A stretch of 64,000 nucleotides of DNA from UBA6022 sp038319685 (GTDB lineage: Bacteria > Patescibacteriota > Saccharimonadia > Saccharimonadales > Saccharimonadaceae). Below the pieces are notes generated by a model. The model was given only the letters and a program-made list of their open reading frames with translations, was not told where the DNA came from and did no database searches. The stretch spans positions 1-64,000 of the forward strand of contig JBBQDN010000002.1 of NCBI GenBank assembly GCA_038319685.1, read 5' to 3'. Both the position numbers and the translations under genes were made by a program. Below are positions 32,980 through 41,993 of the stretch, piece by piece (positions within the stretch are counted from its first letter, which is position 1; each line of letters begins with the position of its first letter).

Positions 32980-34164
32980 ATGTTAGAAAAAACAATTCTT
33001 GATAAATTCCTCAGAAGGTTTAAGAACGGTACATTGAACGTCCATTATTGGGACGGGACATCTGTATCGTACGGTTCGGGAAATCCAACTGCTGACATGA
33101 CCGTCACTGATAAAAAGATCGTTCGAGCGATATTTAAAAACCTTTCCCTTGGGTTTGGTGAATCCTATATGGACGGTTCACTACTGCTCGAACCACTCGA
33201 CGATTTTATGGCAATTGCATATATGAACCTGCCAGAATATGTTGATCTGGCTCAAAAACTCAATCCCAAGATCTTGCTCAAAAAGAATGTCACGAAAAAA
33301 CAAGCAGAGTACATCCAAAAACACTATGACATCGGCAACGATTTTTACAGTATGTGGCTCGACAACGAAACAATGGCGTATACGTGCGCGTATTTTAAAA
33401 AGCCAACCGATACGCTAGCACAGGCCCAAATTCAAAAATTTGATCATGTACTCAAAAAACTCCAATTACAAAAAGGTATGTCTGTGGCTGAATTTGGCTG
33501 TGGATGGGGACATTTGCTTGTCCGTGCGGCCAAAAAATATGGCGTAACTGGTGTTGGCGTGACACTCAGTCGTGAACAATACGCACATGCGACCGAACTC
33601 GCCAAAATAGAAGGCGTCGATCACCTCGTCCGGTTTGAATTAAAAAATTATCAAGATCTTGCTGCCGAAGGCGGTCAATACGACCGTGTATACAGTGTCG
33701 GCATGCTGGAACATGTTGGTCGCGGCAAACAAGCTGAATACTTTGGTGCTGTCGACAAACTACTAAAACCTGGTGGTATATCACTGATGCACAGTATTTC
33801 GAGCCAAGTCGACCGCAATACTGACGCTTGGATTGACCGATATATTTTTCCTGGCGGTCACCTGCACGCGGTCTGGCAACTGGCGAGTTACCTACCGGAA
33901 TACGATTTTCGGCTGATGGACCTCGAAAGCCTGCGTCTACACTACGCATTCACACTCGACGCGTGGTGGCATGGGTTCGAAAACCACAAGGATGAAGTTA
34001 TCGAGATGTTTGATGAACGATTCTATCGAATGTGGCGTTTTTATCTAGTCGGTTGTAGCGCCAGTTTTCGATACGGCGAACTCGATCTGACACAGATGGT
34101 GTTTAGTAAGGGTATTAATAATGATTTGCCGCTTACGAGGGAGCATATTTACCTAACTGATTAG
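32980..34164 (+). CDS. Cyclopropane-fatty-acyl-phospholipid synthase family methyltransferase
   Basis: This 394-residue enzyme has an N-terminal lipid-binding domain (FLRRFKNGTLNVHYWDG; FGESYMDGSL) and a SAM domain with AEFGCGWGHLLVRAAKKYG, YDIGNDFYSMWLD, MAYTCAYF, the motif VGMLEHVG, and a C-terminal YALTLD-like HYAFTLDAWW. It would transfer a methylene or methyl group to unsaturated acyl chains of phospholipids. The start at 32980 follows GATATACTATATTTT (leaderless); the longer reading overlaps the promoter region. It is divergent from the FAD oxidoreductase. Confidence 0.92.
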   Translation: MLEKTILDKFLRRFKNGTLNVHYWDGTSVSYGSGNPTADMTVTDKKIVRAIFKNLSLGFGESYMDGSLLLEPLDDFMAIAYMNLPEYVDLAQKLNPKILLKKNVTKKQAEYIQKHYDIGNDFYSMWLDNETMAYTCAYFKKPTDTLAQAQIQKFDHVLKKLQLQKGMSVAEFGCGWGHLLVRAAKKYGVTGVGVTLSREQYAHATELAKIEGVDHLVRFELKNYQDLAAEGGQYDRVYSVGMLEHVGRGKQAEYFGAVDKLLKPGGISLMHSISSQVDRNTDAWIDRYIFPGGHLHAVWQLASYLPEYDFRLMDLESLRLHYAFTLDAWWHGFENHKDEVIEMFDERFYRMWRFYLVGCSASFRYGELDLTQMVFSKGINNDLPLTREHIYLTD

Positions 34165-34220
34165 CCGAAAAATACTTATACCTTGTTGCCTGTATACACA
34201 TATCCACTTATACTTTCGTT

Positions 34221-34493
34221 ATGCAAAAAAATACAAAACAAACGAGAAATTACTCGAGAATATTAGTCATATTCGCGGCAATCGTATCAGTCACTGCCAT
34301 CTCATTAACAATTTACACACACGGGCTAGTATCTAGTGGTGAGAAAACGACCAATGATCAAATTATGCATTTACAGTACGGCTCAGCCCGTAACCGATTT
34401 TGTCACGATAACCAAATAGTACCGTGTGACGACGCGTCAATTAATACATGGAACAATGAACATCCGGGGGATGCATTCAGTCTAGCTCAGTAA
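34221..34493 (+). CDS. Small single-pass exported protein
   Basis: This 90-residue protein has a basic N-terminus (KNTKQTRNYSR), a membrane segment (ILVIFAAIVSVTAISLTIY), and a short extracellular domain with two Cys (RFCHDNQIVPCDD) that could form a disulfide. Function unknown. It ends 11 bases before the outer boundary of the tRNA-Arg tail element, so it could be cargo or simply the old flank. Confidence 0.6.
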   Translation: MQKNTKQTRNYSRILVIFAAIVSVTAISLTIYTHGLVSSGEKTTNDQIMHLQYGSARNRFCHDNQIVPCDDASINTWNNEHPGDAFSLAQ

Positions 34494-34503
34494 TAACTCG
34501 AAT

Positions 34504-34687
34504 CGGCTAGATGGCGGTCGCTTTACTCCCTATTTCCGCTTGTTTGTGAAAATATGTAAACGCATTTTTACTGCTCGGCGCTACACGAACTTGCGACTGT
34601 TGTCAGCTAAAGCTGCCGAGTCGCTAGTTTGAGTCCTGGCGGAGCCTACCAAGAAAATACGACTAACTTTCGTTAGTCGTATTTTCT
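34504..34687 (-). repeat. tRNA-tail element at tRNA-Arg (about 190 bp)
   Basis: Read on the minus strand from the tRNA: CCA-anchored hairpin (34691-34648), inverted T-arm GACTCAAACTAGCGAC (34635-34620), hairpin GCGACT-CAGCtttaGCTG-AGTCGC (34624-34593), and GTGTAGCG (34586-34579). The palindrome GTAAAAAT-GTTTAC-ATTTTCAC (34571-34546) follows, then ACAAGCGGAAATAGGGAG, AGCGACCGCC (34522-34513), and a copy of the tRNA end ATCTAGCCG (34512-34504). The module order is the same as at the Pro and Glu loci. Confidence 0.8.
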
Positions 34688-34691
34688 TGGT
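34648..34691 (-). terminator. CCA-anchored hairpin/terminator after tRNA-Arg
   Basis: ACCAAGAAAATACGACTAA pairs perfectly with its complement around a short loop, starting at the tRNA's ACCA. The minus-strand second arm ends TATTTTCTTGGT. Confidence 0.85.
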
Positions 34692-34764
34692 ACACCCGGC
34701 TAGATTCGAACTAGCGACACCTGGTTCCGAAGACCAGTGCTCTAATCCACTGAGCTACGGGTGC
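34688..34764 (-). tRNA. tRNA-Arg (TCG)
   Basis: Minus strand: acceptor GCACCCG/CGGGTGT, D-arm GCTC...GAGC, anticodon stem CTGGT-CTTCGGA-ACCAG with anticodon TCG, T-arm CTAG-TTCGAAT-CTAG, discriminator A and encoded CCA. Confidence 0.94.
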
Positions 34765-34822
34765 ATACCTACGGAGGTGATTATAACACAATTAGTGGTA
34801 AATAGGCTATAATAAAAGCCTC

Positions 34823-35842
34823 ATGGAAATTCACACGAACATCCCTCTCAAAAACTATACGACGATGAAACTTGGTGGCAACGCCCGGTTTATGACCGAA
34901 GTGCATACACCAGATGAAGTTAGGGCTGTATCAAAGAATGCAGCAGCTCAGAACCTGCCTGTTTTCGTCCTCGGCGGTGGCAGTAATGTTATTGTTCACG
35001 ATGAAGGATTCAATGGTATTGTCGTTCGTAACCGGATAATGGGCTTTGCCGTTACAGCGAATGATGCCGAAAGTACAACGTTTAAAATTGGTGCGGGCGA
35101 AAATTGGGACGAAGTCGTGGCGCGAACAGTTGATCTGAATCTCACGGGCATCGAGTCAATGTCAGGTGTTCCAGGAACTGCAGGTGCTGCGCCGGTCCAA
35201 AATATCGGTGCTTATGGCCAAGAAACAGCCGAAACACTGGTGTCACTCGATGCGTACGACAGCAAAACTGAACAATTTGTGACGATACAAAACGAGGAAT
35301 GCGGTTTTTCCTACCGTCATAGTATTTTTCGCGGTGGCCAGGTCGGGAGATATATTATTACATCCATCACTATTAAATTATACAAACTAGCACCGACGCC
35401 ACCATTTTATGCGGCTGTTCAGGAATACTTTGATGCGAATAACATCACGATTTTTACTCCGCAAATTATTCGCAGTGCCGTGCTTGCAATTCGAAAAAAC
35501 AAACTTCCTGATCCGTCAGAACGACCGAACTCGGGTTCATTTTTCAAAAATGCAATCGTCGAAGAATGGCAACTAACTGATTTACGGACAAATTATCCTG
35601 ATATTCCAACCTACGACCTTGGCAATCATATGTACAAAATCCCGACTGGTTGGCTTATTGAACAAGCCGGATTTAAAGGTAAATTACTTCACGGTATGCG
35701 TGTTCATGACAAAAATGCCCTCGTTTTAATTAACGAATCCGCTTCGTCATACCATGACCTTGACCTGGCACGCGATGAAATTGTCGGAGGAATCCGTGAT
35801 CAATTTAGGATCACTATCGAGCAAGAACCACTTGAAATATAA
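34823..35842 (+). CDS. murB: UDP-N-acetylenolpyruvoylglucosamine reductase MurB
   Basis: This 339-residue FAD enzyme performs the second step of UDP-MurNAc synthesis. It has the start NIPLKNYTTMKLGG, VFVLGGGSNVIVHDEGF, GIESMSGVPGTAGAAPVQNIGAYGQE (seen in adjacent runs), the catalytic Ser in RPNSGSFFKNP-like NSGSFFKNA, and C-terminal WLIEQAGFKG. Length fits the longer, E. coli-like (type I) class. TATAAT lies 15 bases upstream of the ATG. It belongs with the MurA-like protein at 42029. Confidence 0.96.
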   Translation: MEIHTNIPLKNYTTMKLGGNARFMTEVHTPDEVRAVSKNAAAQNLPVFVLGGGSNVIVHDEGFNGIVVRNRIMGFAVTANDAESTTFKIGAGENWDEVVARTVDLNLTGIESMSGVPGTAGAAPVQNIGAYGQETAETLVSLDAYDSKTEQFVTIQNEECGFSYRHSIFRGGQVGRYIITSITIKLYKLAPTPPFYAAVQEYFDANNITIFTPQIIRSAVLAIRKNKLPDPSERPNSGSFFKNAIVEEWQLTDLRTNYPDIPTYDLGNHMYKIPTGWLIEQAGFKGKLLHGMRVHDKNALVLINESASSYHDLDLARDEIVGGIRDQFRITIEQEPLEI

Positions 35843-35925
35843 GCATGATCCCGTACAGCCACAGCCATCTCTACCACTGATTTAACACTTGCGAGAATAA
35901 ATGAAAAGTCTTATGCTTAGTGAGT

Positions 35926-36435
35926 ATGGATACGATGAAAGGTTTCACGTTAATCGAGATTATCGTGGTCATTACGATAATGAGCATCTTGGGAGCGATT
36001 GTTTTTTTCGTGCCGTCCACTTTTTTGCGTACAACCCGTGACCAAGAACGAGCGGACGATACCGCGAGTATTGCTCGCCGACTTGAACAAGCATTTACTG
36101 CACAAGAAATAGGCACGCCGTCCTACCCTTCGACGACACAGTTACTTGCTGATGTAGTCGGCAGTACGCGAACAATGAAACGACTGTCCCAGTCTGTGTT
36201 TCGCACGCCAGGTGCAAGTAGCAACAGTGTCGTTGCGGCGACGTCAAATTCGACAACTACTCCTGCTGGTGCCGGTACACCCAGCATCAGTCAATACGTC
36301 TATCAGCCCCTCGTTGACAGTTCATCAAGTGCTGCACTGTGCACTGGAACAACCATATGTGTCCGCTATTTTTTGTATTACCGTCGGGAATCAGACAACT
36401 CGATTCAAGTTATTAAGAGTCTGCACCAACAATGA
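35926..36435 (+). CDS. Type IV pilin-like (pseudopilin) protein 1
   Basis: This protein of about 169 residues has a short leader and the class III/prepilin motif MKGFTLIEIIVVITIMSIL, cleaved by a prepilin peptidase after the Gly with the conserved Glu at position +5. A soluble domain rich in Ser/Thr follows. The ATG at 35926 or 35935 is the likely start; the GTG at 35920 is also possible. It heads a four-gene run with 4-base overlaps, a minor-pilin operon. Confidence 0.85.
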   Translation: MDTMKGFTLIEIIVVITIMSILGAIVFFVPSTFLRTTRDQERADDTASIARRLEQAFTAQEIGTPSYPSTTQLLADVVGSTRTMKRLSQSVFRTPGASSNSVVAATSNSTTTPAGAGTPSISQYVYQPLVDSSSSAALCTGTTICVRYFLYYRRESDNSIQVIKSLHQQ

Positions 36436-36917
36436 AAAAACCGACCTCTTATCACCACTTACAAACAGGTTTCACTGCTGTTGAAACGTTGCTGACCATT
36501 ATGGTGGCGACGATGTTCATTATATCCTTATACCTGCTTTATATAACTATCACCAGTACTGCCGCGAACGACCGTAACCGCGCAACGGCGAACGAGCTGG
36601 CATATGCGTACCTGCGCAAGTATGCATCCGCTAACTCGTCACCGACTTGGTTCGTCTGTGATGTAACAGCAGGCGCTGGTAACACCAATGATTCAACAAT
36701 TAATAGCAACGCGACTGGTCAAGTCTTAGAAAGTGGGACACTCACCAGCGGATACGGTAGTTTGCCAAAGCCAATCCTCTACAGTGTCAGTGGTCTTGCT
36801 GTTTATGGCTGTAGCGGTGCAAACATCAATAAACCTATCCGTATTCAGGCTACCGTTACCTATGGTCCAAACTCACGAACTCTGACACATTCAACATTCG
36901 TGGAGGATTCAATATGA
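36432..36917 (+). CDS. Pseudopilin protein 2
   Basis: This 161-residue protein has the prepilin segment TGFTAVETLLTIMVATMFI (Glu at +5) after a 13-residue leader, then a C-terminal domain with two Cys (WFVCDV, YGCSGAN). Its ATG overlaps the stop of the previous gene (ATGA), so translation is coupled. By position it resembles minor pilins such as PilV/PilW/GspI-like priming subunits. Confidence 0.82.
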   Translation: MKKPTSYHHLQTGFTAVETLLTIMVATMFIISLYLLYITITSTAANDRNRATANELAYAYLRKYASANSSPTWFVCDVTAGAGNTNDSTINSNATGQVLESGTLTSGYGSLPKPILYSVSGLAVYGCSGANINKPIRIQATVTYGPNSRTLTHSTFVEDSI

Positions 36918-37747
36918 TACCGAAGCGACACGCTGATACTGCTGGTTTTACGCTCGTCGAGTTTGCAATCGTTGTACCTATTTTAATAGTAACTGCTATT
37001 GTTTTGTTTGATGGATTATTCGCGATGATCAAATCAAGTACAACTGAACGTGCGCAGATCGATATCTCCTATGAAAAGGAAGCGGCCGTCAATGCCATCG
37101 AGTCCGATAATATCCTTGCCTCACTCTACCTACCGACAAATGACGCAACACTCACCGATCCGTATACTCCTACGACCAACAGTGGCACATGGTCCTATCT
37201 AGGAACATCGTCGACTGAACGTGCACTCCTAATGCGCGTCTATAGTACCTATGGCAGCCCTTTATCATCGACTCGCCAACCCGTATTTATTGGTAACCCC
37301 GTCGGCGCAGAATGTACCGGAGCAAACATTTATTTTAATGATGTTCAACAATATAACGTTGCTTTTTTTATAAAAAATGGCAATCTCTATCGTAGACGTC
37401 TAGTCGACAAGACCACATTGACATGTTTTGCGCAGTATCAAAAACTGAGCTGCCCCACTGTCGCAGACCTCGCCGCAATTGGTATTTCACCACGAAATAG
37501 TTCTTGTGACGGGGATGATGAATTACTCGCAAAAAATGTCACCAATTTTAGCATTAATTATTATGGAACAAAGACCGCGACGACACCGCTGGATGTGTAT
37601 GCCGGTGGTGCGGATCCAAACCTTGTCACGACAGCTGTCGATGCTGAAATCACCCTAACTATCAATCGAACGGTGTCCGGACAAAGCATTACAAGTACTT
37701 CAACTCTTAGAATGTCAAAACTCAACACAAAACCAAAGGGCCCCTAA
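36914..37747 (+). CDS. Pseudopilin protein 3
   Basis: This 277-residue protein has the prepilin-like AGFTLVEFAIVVPILIVTAIV with the Glu at +5 and a larger C-terminal domain with Cys pairs (GAECTGAN, LTCFAQYQKLSCP, SSCDGDD). Its size and position fit a minor pilin like PilW/GspJ. It overlaps both neighbours by four and one bases. Confidence 0.82.
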   Translation: MIPKRHADTAGFTLVEFAIVVPILIVTAIVLFDGLFAMIKSSTTERAQIDISYEKEAAVNAIESDNILASLYLPTNDATLTDPYTPTTNSGTWSYLGTSSTERALLMRVYSTYGSPLSSTRQPVFIGNPVGAECTGANIYFNDVQQYNVAFFIKNGNLYRRRLVDKTTLTCFAQYQKLSCPTVADLAAIGISPRNSSCDGDDELLAKNVTNFSINYYGTKTATTPLDVYAGGADPNLVTTAVDAEITLTINRTVSGQSITSTSTLRMSKLNTKPKGP

Positions 37748-39441
37748 TGATTACGTTCAAATACCATCATATCAAGCAAACACAACAAGGATTCATATTA
37801 CCTATAGTATTACTCGTTAGCATTGGACTTATGGTCATCGCCCTATCCTTGGTCCAGACGACATCATCAATTAGTGACAGCATTAGTGATCAATACTTGA
37901 GCCGAATTGCCAACGAAGCCGCCGAAGCAGGCACAGTATATGCTAATTTCTGCCTGGGTTCAAATAGCTTTACTCAGACATGGGGACCACTCAACAGCAA
38001 ACCCTCACTTACGCAGGAAACGGACTGTAATGGGACGGTCGTTGCGTCTGCACCTGACTTCCTGCTGACAAACGGAGCCTATCGATCTAAATTCCAAGTT
38101 TCAGACCTGGAAGTTCGTGATGACGGCGCGATCATCATTTCGTCAGTTGGGACAGTCGAACAGGTTATCGGGGGCACAGGCACCACCCGTTACACCGCCA
38201 GCCGAAAACAGGTTGTTAAATGGAAACAATACAAAGCCAGCGTTTCAGCGAGTGGAACATCCAAAACATGCGCAATCATAACCAATGAATTATACTGTTG
38301 GGGTAAAAATAGTAACGGTGCCGAAGACTTTAGCGGGCAATTGGGTGACGGAACGACAACTGATTCATTAGTGCCAGTAAAAGTTACCCAGGCAGTTGGT
38401 GTTTTGGCCGGTAAAGTTGTTGATGATGTTGCAAGTGCGCAGTTTCATAACTGCGCACTTGCAGAAGGCAAGGTGTACTGTTGGGGTAAAAATACCAGTG
38501 GCCAACTCGGTAATGGTACAACCACCGATAGTTCAGTCCCCGTTGAAGTACAGGGGGCACTGGCTGGCAAAACAGTAACCGGTATTGGAGCCTCCGGAAA
38601 TACTTCCTGTGCTATTGCGCTCGGCAAGATCTATTGCTGGGGGCGAAATAGCAAGGGAACCGTTGGCGACAATACCACTACTGATCGCAGTACACCCACA
38701 CTTGTCGACACAACAAGTCTAGGGGGGAGTTACACCGCAAGTTCATTGTCAACCTCTGGCAGTCGTTCTTATAACATGTGTGCAATTGCAAGTGGTAAAG
38801 CATACTGTTGGGGGAATAACGAAGCTGGCCAAATAGGCAACGGTACGACCGGAGCGACCAATGTCCTTTTTCCAACAAAAGTAACAGACACAGGGGTCCT
38901 GTCAGGTAAAACGGTCACCTCAATATCCCAAGATGGCTATTTTAATGGAACCGGGGCCTATACTCATGTCTGTGCTGTCGCAAGCGGTGCCGTGTACTGT
39001 TGGGGTGATAATATCTACGGCCAATTAGGGCGAGCAGCCGGCAATACAACTGATTCAAACGTGCCGGTTGCTGTCTATGCCAGTGGTGCGTTATCTGGAA
39101 AAACTGTCCAAGACGTTGTCGTCGGCCTTCGACATACTTGCGCACTGGCTAATTCAAAAGCATACTGCTGGGGCCTAGGTACGTCCGGTCAAGTAGGTGA
39201 TAACACAAACACGACACGCTACGTCCCAACCGCTGTCTATGAAGGTACTCCTGGGCTGTCTGGCAAAACAGTAACGGCAATCGGCGGTGGATCAAACCGA
39301 GGCTGTGCGCTGGCTGATTATCTTGCCTACTGCTGGGGGCTCAACAGTGATGGCCAGATTGGTGATGGTACGACAACAAACCGTACCGTCCCAACCGAGT
39401 CGATATTTCTTCGACCAAAAGCACCAGCCTTCATTTTCTAG
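37747..39441 (+). CDS. Pilus-associated protein with RCC1-type beta-propeller
   Basis: This 564-residue protein has an N-terminal hydrophobic helix of PilX-like type (GFILPIVLLVSIGLMVIALSLV, with no Glu at +5). A linker is followed, from about residue 165 to 560, by about seven RCC1-type repeats. Each contains a C-A-I/L-A...K-x-YCWG-x-N-x-x-GQ-x-G-x-G-T-T pattern (YCWGKN, YCWGRN, YCWGNN, YCWGDN, YCWGLG, YCWGLN). The repeats have regular Cys, suggesting disulfides outside the cell. It would form a beta-propeller at the pilus tip or surface and could serve host attachment. It is the last gene of the minor-pilin operon. Confidence 0.85.
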   Translation: MITFKYHHIKQTQQGFILPIVLLVSIGLMVIALSLVQTTSSISDSISDQYLSRIANEAAEAGTVYANFCLGSNSFTQTWGPLNSKPSLTQETDCNGTVVASAPDFLLTNGAYRSKFQVSDLEVRDDGAIIISSVGTVEQVIGGTGTTRYTASRKQVVKWKQYKASVSASGTSKTCAIITNELYCWGKNSNGAEDFSGQLGDGTTTDSLVPVKVTQAVGVLAGKVVDDVASAQFHNCALAEGKVYCWGKNTSGQLGNGTTTDSSVPVEVQGALAGKTVTGIGASGNTSCAIALGKIYCWGRNSKGTVGDNTTTDRSTPTLVDTTSLGGSYTASSLSTSGSRSYNMCAIASGKAYCWGNNEAGQIGNGTTGATNVLFPTKVTDTGVLSGKTVTSISQDGYFNGTGAYTHVCAVASGAVYCWGDNIYGQLGRAAGNTTDSNVPVAVYASGALSGKTVQDVVVGLRHTCALANSKAYCWGLGTSGQVGDNTNTTRYVPTAVYEGTPGLSGKTVTAIGGGSNRGCALADYLAYCWGLNSDGQIGDGTTTNRTVPTESIFLRPKAPAFIF

Positions 39442-39488
39442 ACTATTCGTCTTTTCGAAGCCTGAATATTCAATTAGTTCTAAAAAGC

Positions 39489-39517
39489 TTGCGCTTACTA
39501 AAAGGACATAGTATATT
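39489..39517 (+). promoter_or_regulatory. Promoter of the tandem pilin genes
   Basis: TTGCGC (39489-39494), 17 bases, TATATT (39512-39517). The leader carries AGGGGG shortly before the ATG at 39549. Confidence 0.6.
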
Positions 39518-39548
39518 ACAAACATACATAAATAATTAGGGGGCAAAC

Positions 39549-40022
39549 ATGAGTCTTTTTAACATTAAAGCAATTAAAAACGAAAAAGGTTTCACTATCG
39601 TAGAACTCTTGATCGTTATCGTGGTCATCGGTATCCTAGCGGCAATCACAATCGTTGCTTATAACGGTATCCAGAACCGAGCCAAGACACAGTCCGCACA
39701 AGCAAGCGCATCAGTTCTTCAGAAAAAAATTGAATCATATAACGCATCAATCGGAACATATCCTGTCGACGCAACGAATGCAAACTATACAACAACTTTG
39801 AACGGACAAACAGAATCAACGATCGTTTCAACAGGTGTTGCATTAGGTGCACCATCTGCAGTAAACGGTACCAAAACAATCAAAGTAAGTCTTTGTTCGA
39901 CTGCTGGTGCAACTGGCTACAAGCTCGAATACTGGGACTTTGGGACAGCTGCACTTACCGCAACTCCGATCACAGGGAACTTAAACTCAACTACCTGCGC
40001 AGCATGGACAGCTCTTACTTAG
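39549..40022 (+). CDS. Major type IV pilin (copy 1)
   Basis: This 157-residue pilin has a leader ending KNEKG, then FTIVELLIVIVVIGILAAI with Glu at +5, the classic helix of PilA/GspG-type subunits. A compact C-terminal domain has two Cys (SLCSTAG, TTCAAWT) that form the expected disulfide loop. The own promoter and good ribosome site suggest high expression. It is nearly identical in the first 70 mature residues to the next gene. Confidence 0.9.
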   Translation: MSLFNIKAIKNEKGFTIVELLIVIVVIGILAAITIVAYNGIQNRAKTQSAQASASVLQKKIESYNASIGTYPVDATNANYTTTLNGQTESTIVSTGVALGAPSAVNGTKTIKVSLCSTAGATGYKLEYWDFGTAALTATPITGNLNSTTCAAWTALT

Positions 40023-40090
40023 TCGTAAAACGCACGATATAGCACACACATCCCTATTCATAACGACTAATAACTAACGAAAGGAATACC

Positions 40091-40603
40091 GTGAACCATA
40101 CAACAGTAACAATACGTAACGACTCAGCAACACAGCATTTGCTAAGCCAGAATAAGACATCTACTGGCTTTACCATCGTCGAACTACTGATTGTTATTGT
40201 AGTGATCGGTATCCTCGCAGCGATTACAATCGTCGCATATAACGGAATTCAGAACCGGGCCAAAACACAATCCGGAGACGCAAGCGCCTCAGTCATTCAA
40301 AAGAAGATAGAAGCATACAATGCCACCTTCGGGTCTTATCCGGTCGATGCAACAAATGCACTTTATACGGCAACACTAAATAGCCAAATTGAATCAACTA
40401 TCGTTTCAACAGGTGTCACGCTTGGTACGCCAAGCGCAGTGAACGGTACAAAAACAGTCAAGGTTAGTAGGTGTACTGCCCCAGCGCTAGCTACAGGTTA
40501 CAAGATAGAGAACTGGGAGTTCTCTACGGGAGCACTTGATACATCCTTTATCACAGGTAACCTGAATAACACTGTCTGTACTACATGGACCGCTCTTACC
40601 TAG
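40091..40603 (+). CDS. Major type IV pilin (copy 2)
   Basis: This 170-residue pilin is a paralogue of the 39549 gene: same prepilin helix TGFTIVELLIVIVVIGIL and same framework (AKTQSGDASASVIQKKIEAYNA, STIVSTGVTLGTPSAVNGTK). It differs in the leader and in the C-terminal disulfide loop (SRCTAPALATG). GAAAGGAATACC precedes the start. The duplication with a diverged loop suggests antigenic or receptor diversification. Confidence 0.9.
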   Translation: MNHTTVTIRNDSATQHLLSQNKTSTGFTIVELLIVIVVIGILAAITIVAYNGIQNRAKTQSGDASASVIQKKIEAYNATFGSYPVDATNALYTATLNSQIESTIVSTGVTLGTPSAVNGTKTVKVSRCTAPALATGYKIENWEFSTGALDTSFITGNLNNTVCTTWTALT

Positions 40604-40619
40604 TACCGGCCTACGGGCT

Positions 40620-40662
40620 CTACTTAAAAAACTCACCTTTAATCGGTGAGTTTTTTAAGTAG
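40620..40662. terminator. Bidirectional terminator between pilins and glyA
   Basis: CTACTTAAAAAACTCACC-tttaatc-GGTGAGTTTTTTAAGTAG: perfect arms with A-run on one side and T-run on the other, between convergent genes. Confidence 0.93.
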
Positions 40663-40678
40663 AGCGAAATCTATATAT

Positions 40679-41956
40679 TTATGTGTCGCTAGGAAGCGGA
40701 AACTGTAGTGCAAATGTTTTGACCTTGTCATGAAGTGATTGTAGTATCTGTTCGTCATCGCGTGCATCAATTGCCTGCCTCATCCAAGCGGCCAACTGTG
40801 CCATGTGTACATCTCGCAGACCACGAGTGGTAATTGCCGGTGTGCCTAACCTGATACCGCTGGGGCGAAATGGAGGTAGCGGATCATCGGCAACAGAATT
40901 AGCATTGAGCGTCAGGCCGATTTTATCGAGAGCAATTTCTGCGACCTTGCCATCAATCCCGAAACTTTTATAGACATCGGCCAAGATCAAATGATTACTT
41001 GTGCCCCCCGTGATAAGTATAAAGCCTTGTTTTTGGAGTTCATCTGCAAGAACTGATGCATTTTTAACGATCTGCGCGGCGTATATACTAAATTCAGGCT
41101 GTAGTGCCTCACCAAATGCAACCGCCTTGGCGGCAATCACATGCATATGAGGACCACCCTGCATACCAGGGAAGATAGAACGGTCAATCAAGGTCGGAAT
41201 GTTCTCAAGTGTTTTCTCGGGCGCTTTAAGCGGATTTCCCACTGTTCCCTTACTCAGTATCAGTCCGCCGCGTGGCCCACGGAGTGTTTTATGGGTTGTT
41301 GTCGTAATGACGTGGAATCCGTAATCAAACGGGTTCTTCGCAACGCCACCGACAATCAGACCAGCAATATGTGCCATGTCGGCCATCAGGAGCGCACCAA
41401 CTTCATTACCGATCGCAGCAAACTTCTCGTAGTCGAGCTCTCGTGGATACGCACTAAATCCAGCCAGAATAATTTTTGGTTTATGTTCGAGTGCAAGCGC
41501 ACGAAGTTCATCATAGTCGATTTCGCCCGTTTCGATGTTTTTCATTTTATAACGGATAAAGTTATATAGATGCGCACTTCGTGTCACCGGTGCCCCATGG
41601 GTTAAATGTCCCCCATGAGATAAGTCCATAGCAAGGACTGTATCGCCCGGCTCTAACCATGCGCTATAGACTGCTTCGTTTGCCGGTGCACCACTGTGCG
41701 GTTGCACATTGGCATGATCGGCACCAAATAGCTGTTTCGCACGATCGATCGCCAGCTGTTCTACCTGATCGGTAAATTCCTGGCCACCATAGTAACGGCG
41801 TCCTGGGTACCCTTCCGAATACTTATTCGTAAATATACTCCCGAGGGCAGTCAGGACATCACGGCTGACATAATTCTCACTAGGGATCAGTTCGAGGCCT
41901 TCGCGTTCACGTTTTTCTTCACCTGCAATTAAATCAGCAATAATCGTATCTGTCAT
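40679..41956 (-). CDS. glyA: Serine hydroxymethyltransferase
   Basis: This 425-residue PLP enzyme interconverts serine and glycine with transfer of a one-carbon unit to tetrahydrofolate. It has LIPSENYVS, TNKYSEGYPGRRYYGG, the PLP lysine in TTTTHKTLRGPRGG, MQGGPHMH, and GTSNHLILADV. Length is normal. GAGGAGA before the ATG is a good ribosome site. With folD it forms the one-carbon branch encoded in the window. Confidence 0.97.
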   Translation of the reverse strand: MTDTIIADLIAGEEKREREGLELIPSENYVSRDVLTALGSIFTNKYSEGYPGRRYYGGQEFTDQVEQLAIDRAKQLFGADHANVQPHSGAPANEAVYSAWLEPGDTVLAMDLSHGGHLTHGAPVTRSAHLYNFIRYKMKNIETGEIDYDELRALALEHKPKIILAGFSAYPRELDYEKFAAIGNEVGALLMADMAHIAGLIVGGVAKNPFDYGFHVITTTTHKTLRGPRGGLILSKGTVGNPLKAPEKTLENIPTLIDRSIFPGMQGGPHMHVIAAKAVAFGEALQPEFSIYAAQIVKNASVLADELQKQGFILITGGTSNHLILADVYKSFGIDGKVAEIALDKIGLTLNANSVADDPLPPFRPSGIRLGTPAITTRGLRDVHMAQLAAWMRQAIDARDDEQILQSLHDKVKTFALQFPLPSDT

Positions 41957-41993
41957 ACCTGTATTCTCCTCTTTGAATACTATTATACACCAT

